A DNA stretch of 64,000 nt, from assembly GCA_963809245.1 (NCBI GenBank), contig CAWEIU010000007.1, forward strand, positions 62,001 through 126,000, read 5' to 3'. This DNA is from Roseiarcus sp963809245. Its GTDB lineage: Bacteria > Pseudomonadota > Alphaproteobacteria > Rhizobiales > Beijerinckiaceae. The position numbers and the translations under genes are program-made. A model generated the notes under the pieces. That model searched no databases, was not told the DNA's origin, and saw only the letters and a list, made by a program, of their open reading frames with translations. Numbering within the stretch: position 1 is the stretch's first letter; the number at the start of each line of letters is the position of its first letter. Shown one piece after another: positions 20,328-28,255 of this stretch.

Positions 20328-20688
20328 GCAACAGCGTCGCACCGGCAGCTGTCGATGAGGAGATTGCACAGGCTTCGCGCGGAGCAGCGGTGACAGTTTA
20401 ATCAACTGCTATGCTTCATGATTACGGGTTCGCGGCGACGGTCTACTCAATCGTCAATTCCGCGTGCCGCCTTTCCGACTCGCATGTCGCCGCGACTGTT
20501 AGCGCATTTTGCTTGGGTTGACCCGCGGCCGGTCACCCCCGCGAAAGCGGGGGCCCAGACAACCGCCGCAGGCCTTCGCCCTTTGACTCCTGGATGCCCG
20601 CTTTTCGCGGGCATGACAGGCGCCGCCTGGGGTTGCCTCGACCAAAGCGCAACATGCTCTGGGTTGCCGCTTCAGCAACTCCGCACCG
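20328..20688. other. Gene-free stretch between ureC and brnA
   Basis: No gene is supportable in this 361-base stretch. It contains the two stem structures at 20536-20614 and otherwise low-information sequence. In related bacteria the ureE gene would be expected here. I see no remnant of it. Confidence 0.5.
20536..20614. repeat. Double-stem palindromic repeat
   Basis: The first stem is CCCCCGC-GAAA-GCGGGGG at 20536-20553. The second is ATGCCCGC with GCGGGCAT at 20594-20614. The outer words GGTCA and TGACA are also inverted. This two-hairpin unit looks like one of the dispersed intergenic palindromes of alphaproteobacteria and can terminate both flanking convergent genes. Confidence 0.7.
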
Positions 20689-21069
20689 TTACGCTCTCCG
20701 CGCGCCCTTACCGCTGGGCTCGCCATTCTCGTCACTATGGCGGCCCCCGCCTCTCGCGACCTTGTCGACAGACGACAACATCTCCCGTCGCAGAATGGCG
20801 TTGATCCGGGACTGGTACCCTTTGCCTTGCGCGCGCAGCCAGGCCAGCACATCGGCGTCGATGCGCACCGTGGTCGACGTCTTGATAGGCTTGTAGAAGC
20901 GGCCGCGCGTCGCCTCGCTCCAGAACGTGTCCGGGAGCGCGGGGATTTCACTGGTGTCGATCTCAGCGTCAGGTCGGGCGGCCAAGGCCGCCAGTTCGGC
21001 TTTCTGCTTCTCGGTCAGCGGAGGCAGGTTGGCGAGATCGACATCGCGTCTAACGAGTTTCTTGCTCAT
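20689..21069 (-). CDS. brnA: BrnA family antitoxin
   Basis: This 126-residue DNA-binding antitoxin neutralises BrnT and represses the operon. The N-terminal half is charged (SKKLVRRDVDLANLPPLTEK). The C-terminal half carries the BrnA ribbon-helix-helix region around KPIKTSTTVRIDADVLAWLR and QGKGYQSRINAILRREM. ATG 21069 is preferred over longer in-frame starts because a perfect AGGAGA ribosome site lies just upstream (21074-21079) and because the brnT stop at 21050-21052 overlaps the first codons. The tail after REMLSSVDK is variable. Confidence 0.88.
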   Translation of the reverse strand: MSKKLVRRDVDLANLPPLTEKQKAELAALAARPDAEIDTSEIPALPDTFWSEATRGRFYKPIKTSTTVRIDADVLAWLRAQGKGYQSRINAILRREMLSSVDKVARGGGRHSDENGEPSGKGARRA

Positions 21070-21355
21070 AACGTCTCCTTTCTTTCCGGTCGGCTGCTCT
21101 GGCGGAAATGATGCGAATGATCTCGACGGGCTGGCCGTCCTCGTCTTCGTCACGAAGGGTGTGGGCCACCAGAAGCAGGACGCGTCCCTCCACCGCGCCG
21201 AGGGTCTGCCAGCGCAGTTCGCCGTGCTCAACGCGGTCCTGAACCGTCAGAGCGAACGGGTCGGCGAACGCCCGAATGGCGATCTCGAAGCTCACACCGT
21301 GCTTGCGCAGATTGCTGGTCGCTTTTACCGGGTCCCACTCGAACCGAGTCGCCAT
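21050..21355 (-). CDS. brnT: BrnT family ribonuclease toxin
   Basis: BrnT is a RelE-fold ribonuclease that inhibits translation when free of BrnA. The 101-residue sequence has the family landmarks: FEWDPVKATSNLRKHGVSFE at the N-terminus, AFADPFAL, then RIISARAADRKERRRYE near the C-terminus, which contains the Arg and Glu/Tyr residues typical of the active face. It overlaps brnA by 20 bases, as is usual for the pair (toxin first). ATG 21355 was chosen because two upstream codons only extend it to a TTG. The pair sits directly downstream of the urease palindrome region. Confidence 0.9.
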   Translation of the reverse strand: MATRFEWDPVKATSNLRKHGVSFEIAIRAFADPFALTVQDRVEHGELRWQTLGAVEGRVLLLVAHTLRDEDEDGQPVEIIRIISARAADRKERRRYEQETR

Positions 21356-21367
21356 ACACAATTGTTA

Positions 21368-21899
21368 CTACATAAGTGCATTTTTCAAGCAACCGCCTTT
21401 TTCGACGTTGGTCCCACCTACAACCCCGTCGCAAACCCGCCCAATCGTCAGCAGCGCCACCACCCCCCACACCGCGACGCTGACCGTCCCCGGCGAGTAG
21501 GCCGCGTGGAGTTGCGGCAGGCGCGCCCATAGGGCGTAGCCGGCGATCAAGGGCGGCAGAAGGGCGACGAAGAGGATCGCCCCGGCGACGTTGCGCGACA
21601 GCGCGTCAAGGGCGACGAAGGCGGCGACGCCCGATACGGGATGCAGCAGGGCCGCTGTGATCGCGGCCCATCCCGGCATACGTCCCATGACGCCGCCGAC
21701 GACGAGCAACAGCGCCAGGACGATCCAGAGCCATAGGGTCAAGAAGAAGCCCGGCGTAGGCTTGGCTGATCCGTTCCTCGCCGCCGCCGGTCGGCGGGAC
21801 CGAATTGGCGAGGAGGGCGACATAGAGACCTGCGGCGATCACGAGCAGGACAAGCGTTCCATAGGGAATTGAACGCAGCTTCGACGACCATCCCGGCAT
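21368..21899 (-). pseudogene. Small membrane protein, frameshifted
   Basis: The N-terminal part begins at ATG 21899 with a membrane segment (GTLVLLVIAAGLYVALLANS) and reads to SQAYAG. The continuation FFLTLWLWIVLALLLVVGG is one frame away. A CCC run at 21750-21752 (GGG on the coding strand) has one base too many, and removing it joins both parts into a 176-residue protein with about four membrane helices ending near 21368. I do not recognise the family. The repaired protein looks intact otherwise, so the break may be a sequencing error. It lies just upstream of brnT on the same strand. Confidence 0.55.
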
Positions 21900-22001
21900 G
21901 CCATCCCCCCTTGTTGACCCCGCGATAGTTTACGGGACATTTCGGCGGCGCGCTTGACGGCGGCGGAGCGTCGCGGCCTTGCGCGTGAGGTGGAGGCTTA
22001 G

Positions 22002-22784
22002 ATGGACGTCACGCACGCCTGGAGACGCTTCGCGCTTGCGGCGATTGCGGCCGCCGTGCCCGCAGCCGCGCCCGCCGAGCAGCGCGTGACATTCGCCAGC
22101 ATTGGCGCGTCGTCGGAAGCGCGCGACATTGCCGGCTACCTCACCAAGCCCAGCGGCGCCGGCCCGTTTCCGGCCGTCGCGCTGCTGCACTCCTGCCTCG
22201 GCTTGCCCGTCAACCGGCGCGCCATCGGCGAGACGATCGCCGGCTGGGGCTATGTCGCGCTGTTCGTCGACGACTTTTCCACGCGGGGGCTGAGGGAGAC
22301 CTGCACGGTCGATTTTCCCCAGGCGAGCGCCGACGCCTATGGCGCCTTGGCTTTCCTCGCCAAACGGTCCGACGTCGATCCCGCCCGCATCGCAGCGGTC
22401 GGCTTCTCGCAAGGCGCCGACACGGCGCTGGCGATCGCGGCGGGTGATGAGGCCGCGGGCGATACGCGCTTTCGCGCCGCGGCGGCCTTCTATCCGCCCT
22501 GCGCCAACCGCGCCGGCGCGAGCCTCCACATCCCGACGTTGATCGTCGTCGGCGCGAACGACGAGGTGACGCCGGCGGCCGACTGCGAAGCGCTCGCCAA
22601 GGCCCAGCCGCGTGCGGACGCGGTCTCTCTCGTCGTCCTTCCCGGCGCCGCCCACGGCTTCGACATGCCCGACTTCGCCGGTGGCAAGCGCGTCCTCGGC
22701 ATGTGGCTCGCTTACGATCGCGACGCGTCTAGGCGCGCCTTCAGCGAACTGCGAAAGTTCTTGGCGAAGGCGCTCGGGCGATAA
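22002..22784 (+). CDS. Secreted dienelactone-hydrolase-family alpha/beta hydrolase
   Basis: The 260-residue protein starts with a signal peptide (RRFALAAIAAAVPAAAPAEQ). The mature part has the DLH fold: LHSCLGLPVNRRAIGE, the nucleophile elbow VGFSQGAD with Ser rather than the Cys of classical dienelactone hydrolase, the acid region VVGANDEVTPAAD and the catalytic His in AAHGFD. The natural substrate cannot be told. The stop is followed after three bases by the palindrome that starts the DUF559 unit. Confidence 0.82.
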   Translation: MDVTHAWRRFALAAIAAAVPAAAPAEQRVTFASIGASSEARDIAGYLTKPSGAGPFPAVALLHSCLGLPVNRRAIGETIAGWGYVALFVDDFSTRGLRETCTVDFPQASADAYGALAFLAKRSDVDPARIAAVGFSQGADTALAIAAGDEAAGDTRFRAAAAFYPPCANRAGASLHIPTLIVVGANDEVTPAADCEALAKAQPRADAVSLVVLPGAAHGFDMPDFAGGKRVLGMWLAYDRDASRRAFSELRKFLAKALGR

Positions 22785-22787
22785 TCT

Positions 22788-23218
22788 CCCCTCTCCCGAA
22801 CGGGAGAGGGGTCGGGGGAGGGGACACGAGTCGATGGTTTCCGAGCCGCACGGATTCGCGCGCAGCCTGCGCAAGGCTTCAACCCCGGCGGAGGACTTGC
22901 TGTGGGCGCGTCTGCGCGCCTCGCGCTTTCACGGCGCCACGTTCAAGCGGCAAGTCCCGATCGATCGCTATATCGTGGACTTCTGCTGCCACAGCTCGCG
23001 CCTGGTCGTCGAAATCGACGGCTTTCAGCACGACTGGCAATCGCCCTATGACGAGAACCGCACGAGGGTGTTGGAAAGCGCGGGCTTCCAGGTGCTGCGC
23101 TTCGCCAATCAGGAGGTGCGAGACGACCTCGAGAGCGTGCTGCAGCGGATTGGCGATGCGCTGCGGCTTCCCTTCGACTGACCCTCACCCCCGGCCCCTC
23201 TCCCGAACGGGAGAGGGG
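22788..23218. mobile_element. DUF559 nuclease unit bounded by identical palindromes (candidate element)
   Basis: Two identical palindromes border the unit: CCCCTCTCCCG-AA-CGGGAGAGGGG at 22788-22811 and again at 23195-23218. The inverted similarity continues inward, imperfectly (TCGGGGGAGGGGACA on the left, the complement of TGACCCTCACCCCCGG on the right). Between them lies only the DUF559 gene, which starts 22 bases from the left palindrome and stops 13 bases from the right one. That the unit is mobile is inference. No target duplication was recognised. Confidence 0.5.
22834..23181 (+). CDS. DUF559 / Vsr-fold endonuclease-like protein
   Basis: The 115-residue product has the DUF559 pattern of a minimal PD-(D/E)xK nuclease: LRKASTPAEDLLWARLRASR at the N-terminus, FKRQVPIDRYIVDFCC with the catalytic Asp, LVVEIDGFQH with the E-x-D pair and a following His, and RVLESAGFQVLRFANQEV. 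DUF559 proteins are related to the very-short-patch repair nuclease Vsr, but no cytosine methylase is nearby. The gene is complete, with ATG 22834, and is tightly enclosed by two palindromes. The role is unknown. Confidence 0.85.
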   Translation: MVSEPHGFARSLRKASTPAEDLLWARLRASRFHGATFKRQVPIDRYIVDFCCHSSRLVVEIDGFQHDWQSPYDENRTRVLESAGFQVLRFANQEVRDDLESVLQRIGDALRLPFD

Positions 23219-23309
23219 AGTGGCTTCGGTCATTGGACTCCCTCGCCGCAACGTCACACAATGGCCGCACGTTTCGTGTTGGTTTGAGGTTCGCGGCAAG
23301 AGGATCGTC

Positions 23310-24143
23310 ATGCTCAGACGCGACTTCCTTCTCGGCGCGGCCGCCTCGGCCCTGGCGTTTCCAGCCGCCGCCGAGCCGCAGCGCGCCTTTCGGTCGGACC
23401 TTTGGCCGCCGATGAACCGCAGCGGCGACTTCGTCGCCTGGATGACGGCGAACCGCGGCGAGGACCCGACCCAGCTCGCGCGCCGCTACGAGCGCTATCA
23501 GGTTCTCCTGTCCTTCAACGACCTTTGGACCCCGGCCGACAAGCGCGCCTTCCTGTTGACGCCGCGCGAGGAATTCGTGCTGCCGCAGGATCGCAACAAC
23601 GCCTATGTCGGCCACTATCTCGACATCGGCTTCGGCGTCACCATCACGCCGCCCGGGACGATGGGTCGCATGACCAGCGCCCTCGGCATCAAACCCGGCG
23701 ACAAAGTGCTCGAGATCGGCACCGGCTCCGGGTACCAGTCCGCGCTGCTCAGCTATCTGACCAGCCGCATCTATTCGATCGAGATCATCCCCGAGCTCGC
23801 GGCGCGCACGCGCGGCGTCTACGACCGGCTGATCGCGCACGGCTATCGGGAATATAGCGCGATCGCGACGCGCGCCGCCGATGGCTACTACGGCTGGCAG
23901 GAGGCGGCGCCGTTCGACCGCATCATCGTCACCTGCGGCATCGACCACATTCCTCCGCCGCTGCTGCAGCAATTGAAGCCGTTCGGCGTCATGGTCATTC
24001 CCGTCGGTCCGCCCGGCGCGCAGCATATCCTCAAGGCGGTGAAGACAGTCGGGGGGGACGGCGGCTTCGCGGTCGCGCGCTCCGACATCTTCGGCGGCAA
24101 GGTGATCCCCTTCGTGCCGCTCTCGGGCGGACATCAGACGTGA
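23310..24143 (+). CDS. Protein-L-isoaspartate O-methyltransferase with a Tat-type signal
   Basis: PIMT methylates L-isoaspartyl residues to start repair of aged proteins. The catalytic core is clear: VTITPPGTMGRMTSALGIKP, motif I VLEIGTGSGYQSALLS, then YSIEIIPELA, and FDRIIVTCGIDHIPPPLL followed by QLKPFGVMVIPVG. The protein has an extra N-terminus: LRRDFLLGAAASALAFPAAA, a twin-arginine signal ending in AAA, followed by about 60 residues before the fold. Export to the periplasm is therefore predicted, while most PIMTs are cytoplasmic. The 277-residue length includes this extension. ATG 23310 was chosen because it opens exactly on the Tat signal. Confidence 0.83.
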   Translation: MLRRDFLLGAAASALAFPAAAEPQRAFRSDLWPPMNRSGDFVAWMTANRGEDPTQLARRYERYQVLLSFNDLWTPADKRAFLLTPREEFVLPQDRNNAYVGHYLDIGFGVTITPPGTMGRMTSALGIKPGDKVLEIGTGSGYQSALLSYLTSRIYSIEIIPELAARTRGVYDRLIAHGYREYSAIATRAADGYYGWQEAAPFDRIIVTCGIDHIPPPLLQQLKPFGVMVIPVGPPGAQHILKAVKTVGGDGGFAVARSDIFGGKVIPFVPLSGGHQT

Positions 24144-24289
24144 AGCCGCCCTGGGCGCACGTTAACGAAAATTAATCAGCAGGACACCGCAGCGCAATGG
24201 CCGATGTGGTTTCATGCCATTATCGGAGGGGTCGCGCTGGCGACCCAAGCCGCGCGGCCCCGTTTCCCTCAAACAGATGGAGACGGAAC

Positions 24290-24541
24290 ATGCGCATTCT
24301 CGTAAGCGCGGTCGCGGCCACCGCGATTCTCGGCGCGACGGCGGCCTTTGCTGCGGGCACGACGGGAGTCATCAAATCCATCGACCTGAAGAAGGACATG
24401 TTCACCCTGTCCAACGGCATGACCTACACCGCCGCGAAGGGCGTCGACCTCGCCAGTGTGAAAGTCGGCGAGAAGGTCGCGGTGACCTATGCCCAGCAAG
24501 GCAAGGCGATGGAAGCGACCGCGGTCAAGCCTGCGACCTGA
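24290..24541 (+). CDS. Small secreted DUF1344-like protein
   Basis: The 83-residue product has a signal peptide (MRILVSAVAATAILGATAAFA) and a compact beta-rich domain, GVIKSIDLKKDMFTLSNGMT and VKVGEKVAVTYAQQGKAM. This fits the DUF1344 family of short periplasmic OB-like proteins found in rhizobia. Its function is unknown. It has a GGAG-type ribosome site (24280 region) and is followed by a strong terminator, so it is expressed as a single gene. Confidence 0.8.
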   Translation: MRILVSAVAATAILGATAAFAAGTTGVIKSIDLKKDMFTLSNGMTYTAAKGVDLASVKVGEKVAVTYAQQGKAMEATAVKPAT

Positions 24542-24567
24542 TCGCCGCTGAACTTGGCTAGCACGAC

Positions 24568-24602
24568 GAGCCGCCTGGCCGAAGCCCGGCGGCTCTTTTG
24601 TT
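24568..24602 (+). terminator. Rho-independent terminator after the DUF1344-like gene
   Basis: GAGCCGCC (24568-24575) pairs with GGCGGCTC (24588-24595) and is followed directly by TTTTGTT. This is a textbook intrinsic terminator 27 bases after the stop codon. Confidence 0.85.
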
Positions 24603-24671
24603 GCGGGACTGGCGGCGCCCGGCCGAATAAGCAAGGATAGACGGCGACAAACGATTGGCGAGGAACTCCGA

Positions 24672-25938
24672 ATGCCGTCCCAACCCCGCCCCCTTCCCAA
24701 TTTCGACAACGCGCTCGGGCGGCGCATCGTCGAGACCCACATTTGGGCCGTGCGCGAGGGCCTGCGCGGCGCCGAGGCCGAAGGCCTGTTCGACGGCTAT
24801 TGCCAGCGCCTCGTCGCCGACGACGTGCCGCTTGTGGCGCGCTCAAACGGCGATGGAGACGCTGCATCCGCAATGGAGCGGCTACGGCTACACTTGGCGG
24901 CGCGACCTCAACGCGATGCAGCCGATGCAATACGAGCACGAGGTCGAAGCCGACCCAAAATGGACCAACAGCCCCTTCTTCGAGCTCATCCGCCGCGCGC
25001 GTGACGGCGAGCGCGAGCCCTCGATGCGCCGGCGCCTCTCGGAGGGGCAATCACAACGCGACTTTCCGGTGCTCGAGGAATTCTTTGCGATGGGGGCGAC
25101 GGACTATTTTTGCCGGCTGTTCATTTTTGGCGACAAGGGCGATCCCTCACACGGCACAGGCGTCATCTATTCCTTCGCGAGCGACCGGGACGGCGGCTTT
25201 GTCGAAAGCGACCTCACGCTCATCGATGCGACACTTCCCGCGCTCTCCCTTGCGATGAAAGCGGACGCCGGCCACTTGATCGCCTCGAGCCTGCTCGGCG
25301 CCTATCTCGGCGCGGACGCCGGGCGACGCGTCCATGCGGGCGCCGTCCAGCGCGGCTCCGTCAGCAGCATTCACGCCGCGCTGTGGTACGCCGACATTCG
25401 CGGCTTCACGGCGACGAGCGACGCCGCGCCGGGCGCGACGATGGTCGATCTCCTCAACGACGTGTTCGAGAGCTTGACGGCCCCGCTGCGCTCGCGAGGC
25501 GGCCAAGTGTTGAAGTTCATCGGCGACGCGTTGCTGGCGACGTTTTCGCTCGAAGAGGGCGGCGCCGCTGCGACCTGTCTGCGCGCGCTCGACGCGGCGA
25601 ACGAAGCGGCCCGCGGACTCGATGCGCTGAACGCCGCGCGGGCGGCGGCCGGGCTACCCGTGGCCGAGGTCGACATTGCGTTGCACGTCGGCGAAGTGCT
25701 CTACGGCAATGTCGGCGCGACCGACCGCCTCGATTTCACCGTCATCGGTCCGGCGGTCAACGAAGTCGCCCGCATCGAGGCGCTGTGCGAGCCGCTCGGC
25801 GAACGCGTGCTCGTCTCCGCCGAATTCGTCGCGGCGATGGGCGACGACGCCCGCCTCCAATCGCTCGGCCGCCATGTGTTGCGCGGCGTGCGCGAGCCAA
25901 AGGCGATTTTCGCGTTGCCGGTGGGAGCGGAGGCGTAG
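24672..25938 (+). pseudogene. Class III adenylate/guanylate cyclase, frameshifted
   Basis: The start at ATG 24672 gives NFDNALGRRIVETHIWAVRE and continues to ADDVPLVAR. The frame then breaks near 24836-24837, where GTGG carries one base too many. Removing one G gives VRAQTAMETLHPQW and one frame of 421 residues. The N-terminal 200 residues are a family-specific sensory-like domain. The cyclase domain follows (WYADIRGFTATSD with the first metal Asp, FIGDALLATF with the second, then HVGEVLYGNVGA and FTVIGPAVNEVARIE). All core residues are present, so the enzyme would be active if the frameshift is an artefact. Confidence 0.75.
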
Positions 25939-25986
25939 AACGCCTCGCGTTGGTCTAACCCGCGTCCCGACGAAAGCAAGCAGGGT

Positions 25987-26334
25987 TCATCCGTGAAGGG
26001 GCGCCGCGGGCGAAATGTGCATCATCGGCAACGGGAGCGACTCGAACACGACAGTCGCCCCGAGCGGCAAATCGCTCGGCGGAGAGGCGCGACGCCGCCG
26101 CGCCCGCACTGATTTCGGCTTGGCCGCGTCGCCTTGAGCGCCCATCGAAGCCGGGCGCGGAGGTTCTGACGCGTTCTTGTTTTTCGCGAGCACCAACCGG
26201 CACACATACAAGAGGTAGGCCGCAACGGGATCGATCGTTTCGACTTCCGGCATCACATAATCGATCATTTGCAAAATTGACGCGAAATCGTTTTGTCGCG
26301 ATTCGTCGTAGCCGCCATGTCGATTGTTATGCAT
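25987..26334 (-). CDS. Hypothetical protein
   Basis: From ATG 26334 the frame encodes 115 residues: a polar N-terminus (HNNRHGGYDESRQ), a helical stretch (ILQMIDYVMPEVETIDPVAA, then YLLYVCRLVLAK) and a basic, disordered C-terminus. I do not recognise a family. Codon use looks coding in the first 60 residues. It lies in an otherwise empty stretch near an AT-rich patch (26480-26520). It is a weak call. Confidence 0.4.
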   Translation of the reverse strand: MHNNRHGGYDESRQNDFASILQMIDYVMPEVETIDPVAAYLLYVCRLVLAKNKNASEPPRPASMGAQGDAAKPKSVRARRRRASPPSDLPLGATVVFESLPLPMMHISPAAPLHG

Positions 26335-26610
26335 TGCAATCCCTCGCGCGCATCGACAACGAGATAATCGGCAACTGAGATCGTCGGCGGCGATAGCGCC
26401 TCGAGGGGTCGGCGCGATCCTGCGCGCGCTCCCATCACGTCGCCTTGGCGTTCCCTTCCCGACACAAGCATCAAACGCCAACATATTTTTTTCGTAAATT
26501 CATTTTTTTGTCATCAATGTTTCTTGTCATCGATGGTTGTATCGCGTGTCGCCAAGAGCCATCTAACAGTGCTTCGCTCCGCGAACTCTCGCAAATTTTT
26601 CGAGCCGCCC

Positions 26611-27522
26611 TCAGCCGCCGAACGCGTCGCCGATGATCGCGCCGACTTCGCGGTGGACGGCGTTGCGCGCATCCATCGGCGCGCTCGATTCCGTGTAATA
26701 AACCGCGGCGAGCAGCGGGGCCCTGCCAGGCGGGCGGAGGATCGCGATCGTGTTGGCCGTGCCGTTGTCGCCGCTGCCGGTCTTGTCGCCGATTCGCCAG
26801 GATGCAGGCGCGCCGGCCCGCAGACGCTTGTCGCCAACCTTGTCGTCGGCCATCCAGCTTTCAAGTTGTCGGCGCGAGGCTTCTGAGAGCGCCTCGCCGA
26901 GCAGGACAACCTCGAGATCGCGCGCCATCGCGAGCGGCGTCGTCGTATCGCGTTCGTCGCCGGGGATTGCGGTGTTGAGCGTCGGCTCGTTGCGGTCGAG
27001 ACGGGTGACGGGATCGCCGATCGAGCGGATGTAGCGCGTCAACTCAGCCGGGCCGCCGATGACTTGCAGCATGAGATTGGCCGCGGTGTTGTCGCTCCAG
27101 TCGATCGCCGCCGCGCAGAGGTCGCCGAGCGGCATCACGCCCTCGGCCGCGTGAGCCTTTGTGACCGGCGCGTAATCGAGGAGATCGGCCGGACCGTAGG
27201 CGATGCGCCGATTGAGCATCTCCGCGCCCTTGTCGACCCGCGCGAGGATGGCGGCGGCGGCCAGCGCCTTGAAGGTGCTGCACATCGGAAAGTGCTCTTC
27301 GGCGCGATGCGCGAGGCGGCGCCCGCTCTTGGCCTCCCCACTCTTGGCCTCCCCACTCTTGGCCTCGATGACGCAGACGCCGAGCCGCCCGCCGGCGCGC
27401 GCTTCGAGCTCTGCTATGCGCTGTTCGGCGACTCGCGACGGATCCTCGGCGCGCGCGCCGATCGGCGCACAACTTGCGGCGAGGCCGGCGACGAAAGCGC
27501 GGCGATTGACGTTTACCCTCAC
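26611..27522 (-). CDS. Class A beta-lactamase
   Basis: This secreted serine hydrolase opens beta-lactam rings. All class A motifs are present in the 303-residue protein: Ser82-x-x-Lys85 (CSTFK), Ser143-Asp144-Asn145 (WSDNTAA), Glu179 of the omega loop (NEPTLN) and Lys247-Thr-Gly (KTGSGDNG). The start is GTG 27522 with an AGGGAGG ribosome site, giving MRVNVNRRAFVAGLAASCAP, a signal with paired arginines. Residues 56-67 are an unusual tandem SGEAK repeat ahead of the catalytic domain. There is no ampR-like regulator next to it. Confidence 0.93.
   Translation of the reverse strand: MRVNVNRRAFVAGLAASCAPIGARAEDPSRVAEQRIAELEARAGGRLGVCVIEAKSGEAKSGEAKSGRRLAHRAEEHFPMCSTFKALAAAAILARVDKGAEMLNRRIAYGPADLLDYAPVTKAHAAEGVMPLGDLCAAAIDWSDNTAANLMLQVIGGPAELTRYIRSIGDPVTRLDRNEPTLNTAIPGDERDTTTPLAMARDLEVVLLGEALSEASRRQLESWMADDKVGDKRLRAGAPASWRIGDKTGSGDNGTANTIAILRPPGRAPLLAAVYYTESSAPMDARNAVHREVGAIIGDAFGG
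27325..27365. repeat. 15-bp tandem repeat inside the beta-lactamase gene
   Basis: CTCTTGGCCTCCCCA occurs at 27325-27339 and 27340-27354, followed by a partial third copy to 27365. It keeps the frame and codes for the SGEAK repeats. Such a unit can change copy number by slippage without breaking the gene. Confidence 0.85.
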
Positions 27523-27686
27523 TGCGAACCTCCCTGATCGTGCGATGCGAGCGACGGTCTCTTGGCGAGCCCCTCCGCCCGCGTCAATGGCGGCGTTGCT
27601 TGCATCGAGGCGACCGCTCGCTACGCTATCGGGCGCGGCGGGCCTTCGCACGGTTTCGCGTCGCTTCGATCTTGAAAGGACATGCC

Positions 27687-28184
27687 ATGATCCTCGGATT
27701 GTCGACCGCCGCCTTCACGCTCCTCCACGTCGCGATCAGCATCGTCGGCATCGTCGCCGGACTGGTGGTCGTCGCCGGGATGCTGCGGGATCGATTCAGT
27801 GTCGGCTGGAACGCGCTGTTCCTCGTGGCGACGATCGCGACCAGCGCCACCGGGTTCTTCTTCCATTCCGTCGCCTTTGGGCCGCCTCACGTCGTCGGCG
27901 TCATCTCCCTCGTCATTCTGGCCGCAGCGGCTTTCGCCCTCTATGTTCGCGGCCTCGCCGGCGTCTGGCGCACCGTCTATGTCGCCAGCGCGGTGTGCGC
28001 CTTCTATCTGAACGCCTTCGTCGGCGTCGTTCAGGCGTTCCAAAAGTTGCCGCCGTTGCAGGCGCTCGCGCCGACCCAGTCGGAGCCGCCATTCCTCGCG
28101 GCTCAGCTCGTGACGCTGGCGATCTTCGTCGCCGCCGGCGTCGCCGCGTGGCGCCGGTTCCGCCTCGCGGCCGCCTCCGTCTAA
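27687..28184 (+). CDS. Four-helix membrane protein of unknown function
   Basis: From ATG 27687, preceded by the ribosome site AAAGGA, the frame encodes 165 residues with about four to five membrane helices (AFTLLHVAISIVGIVAGLVV; ALFLVATIATSATGFFF; VVGVISLVILAAAAFALYV; FLAAQLVTLAIFVAAGVAAW). Similar short membrane proteins occur widely in Hyphomicrobiales without known function. The gene is divergent from the beta-lactamase and 71 bases ahead of the flavin oxidase. Co-transcription with the latter is possible. Confidence 0.7.
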   Translation: MILGLSTAAFTLLHVAISIVGIVAGLVVVAGMLRDRFSVGWNALFLVATIATSATGFFFHSVAFGPPHVVGVISLVILAAAAFALYVRGLAGVWRTVYVASAVCAFYLNAFVGVVQAFQKLPPLQALAPTQSEPPFLAAQLVTLAIFVAAGVAAWRRFRLAAASV

Positions 28185-28255
28185 GCGCCACGCCCGGGTC
28201 TCACGTTTGTCAAACCAGGCGCGACAATGCATTTGGGGGCGGCGGAGAGATCGAA

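Noticed and set aside
20328..20401. A short frame after ureC ending near 20401 as a possible ureE remnant
   Set aside because: The end of the frame is the tail of a ureC shadow translation and shows no UreE metal-binding pattern.
24672..25938. The first cyclase as partner of a Pycsar-like effector
   Set aside because: No membrane or TIR effector gene lies near it, and its neighbours are unrelated housekeeping or envelope genes.
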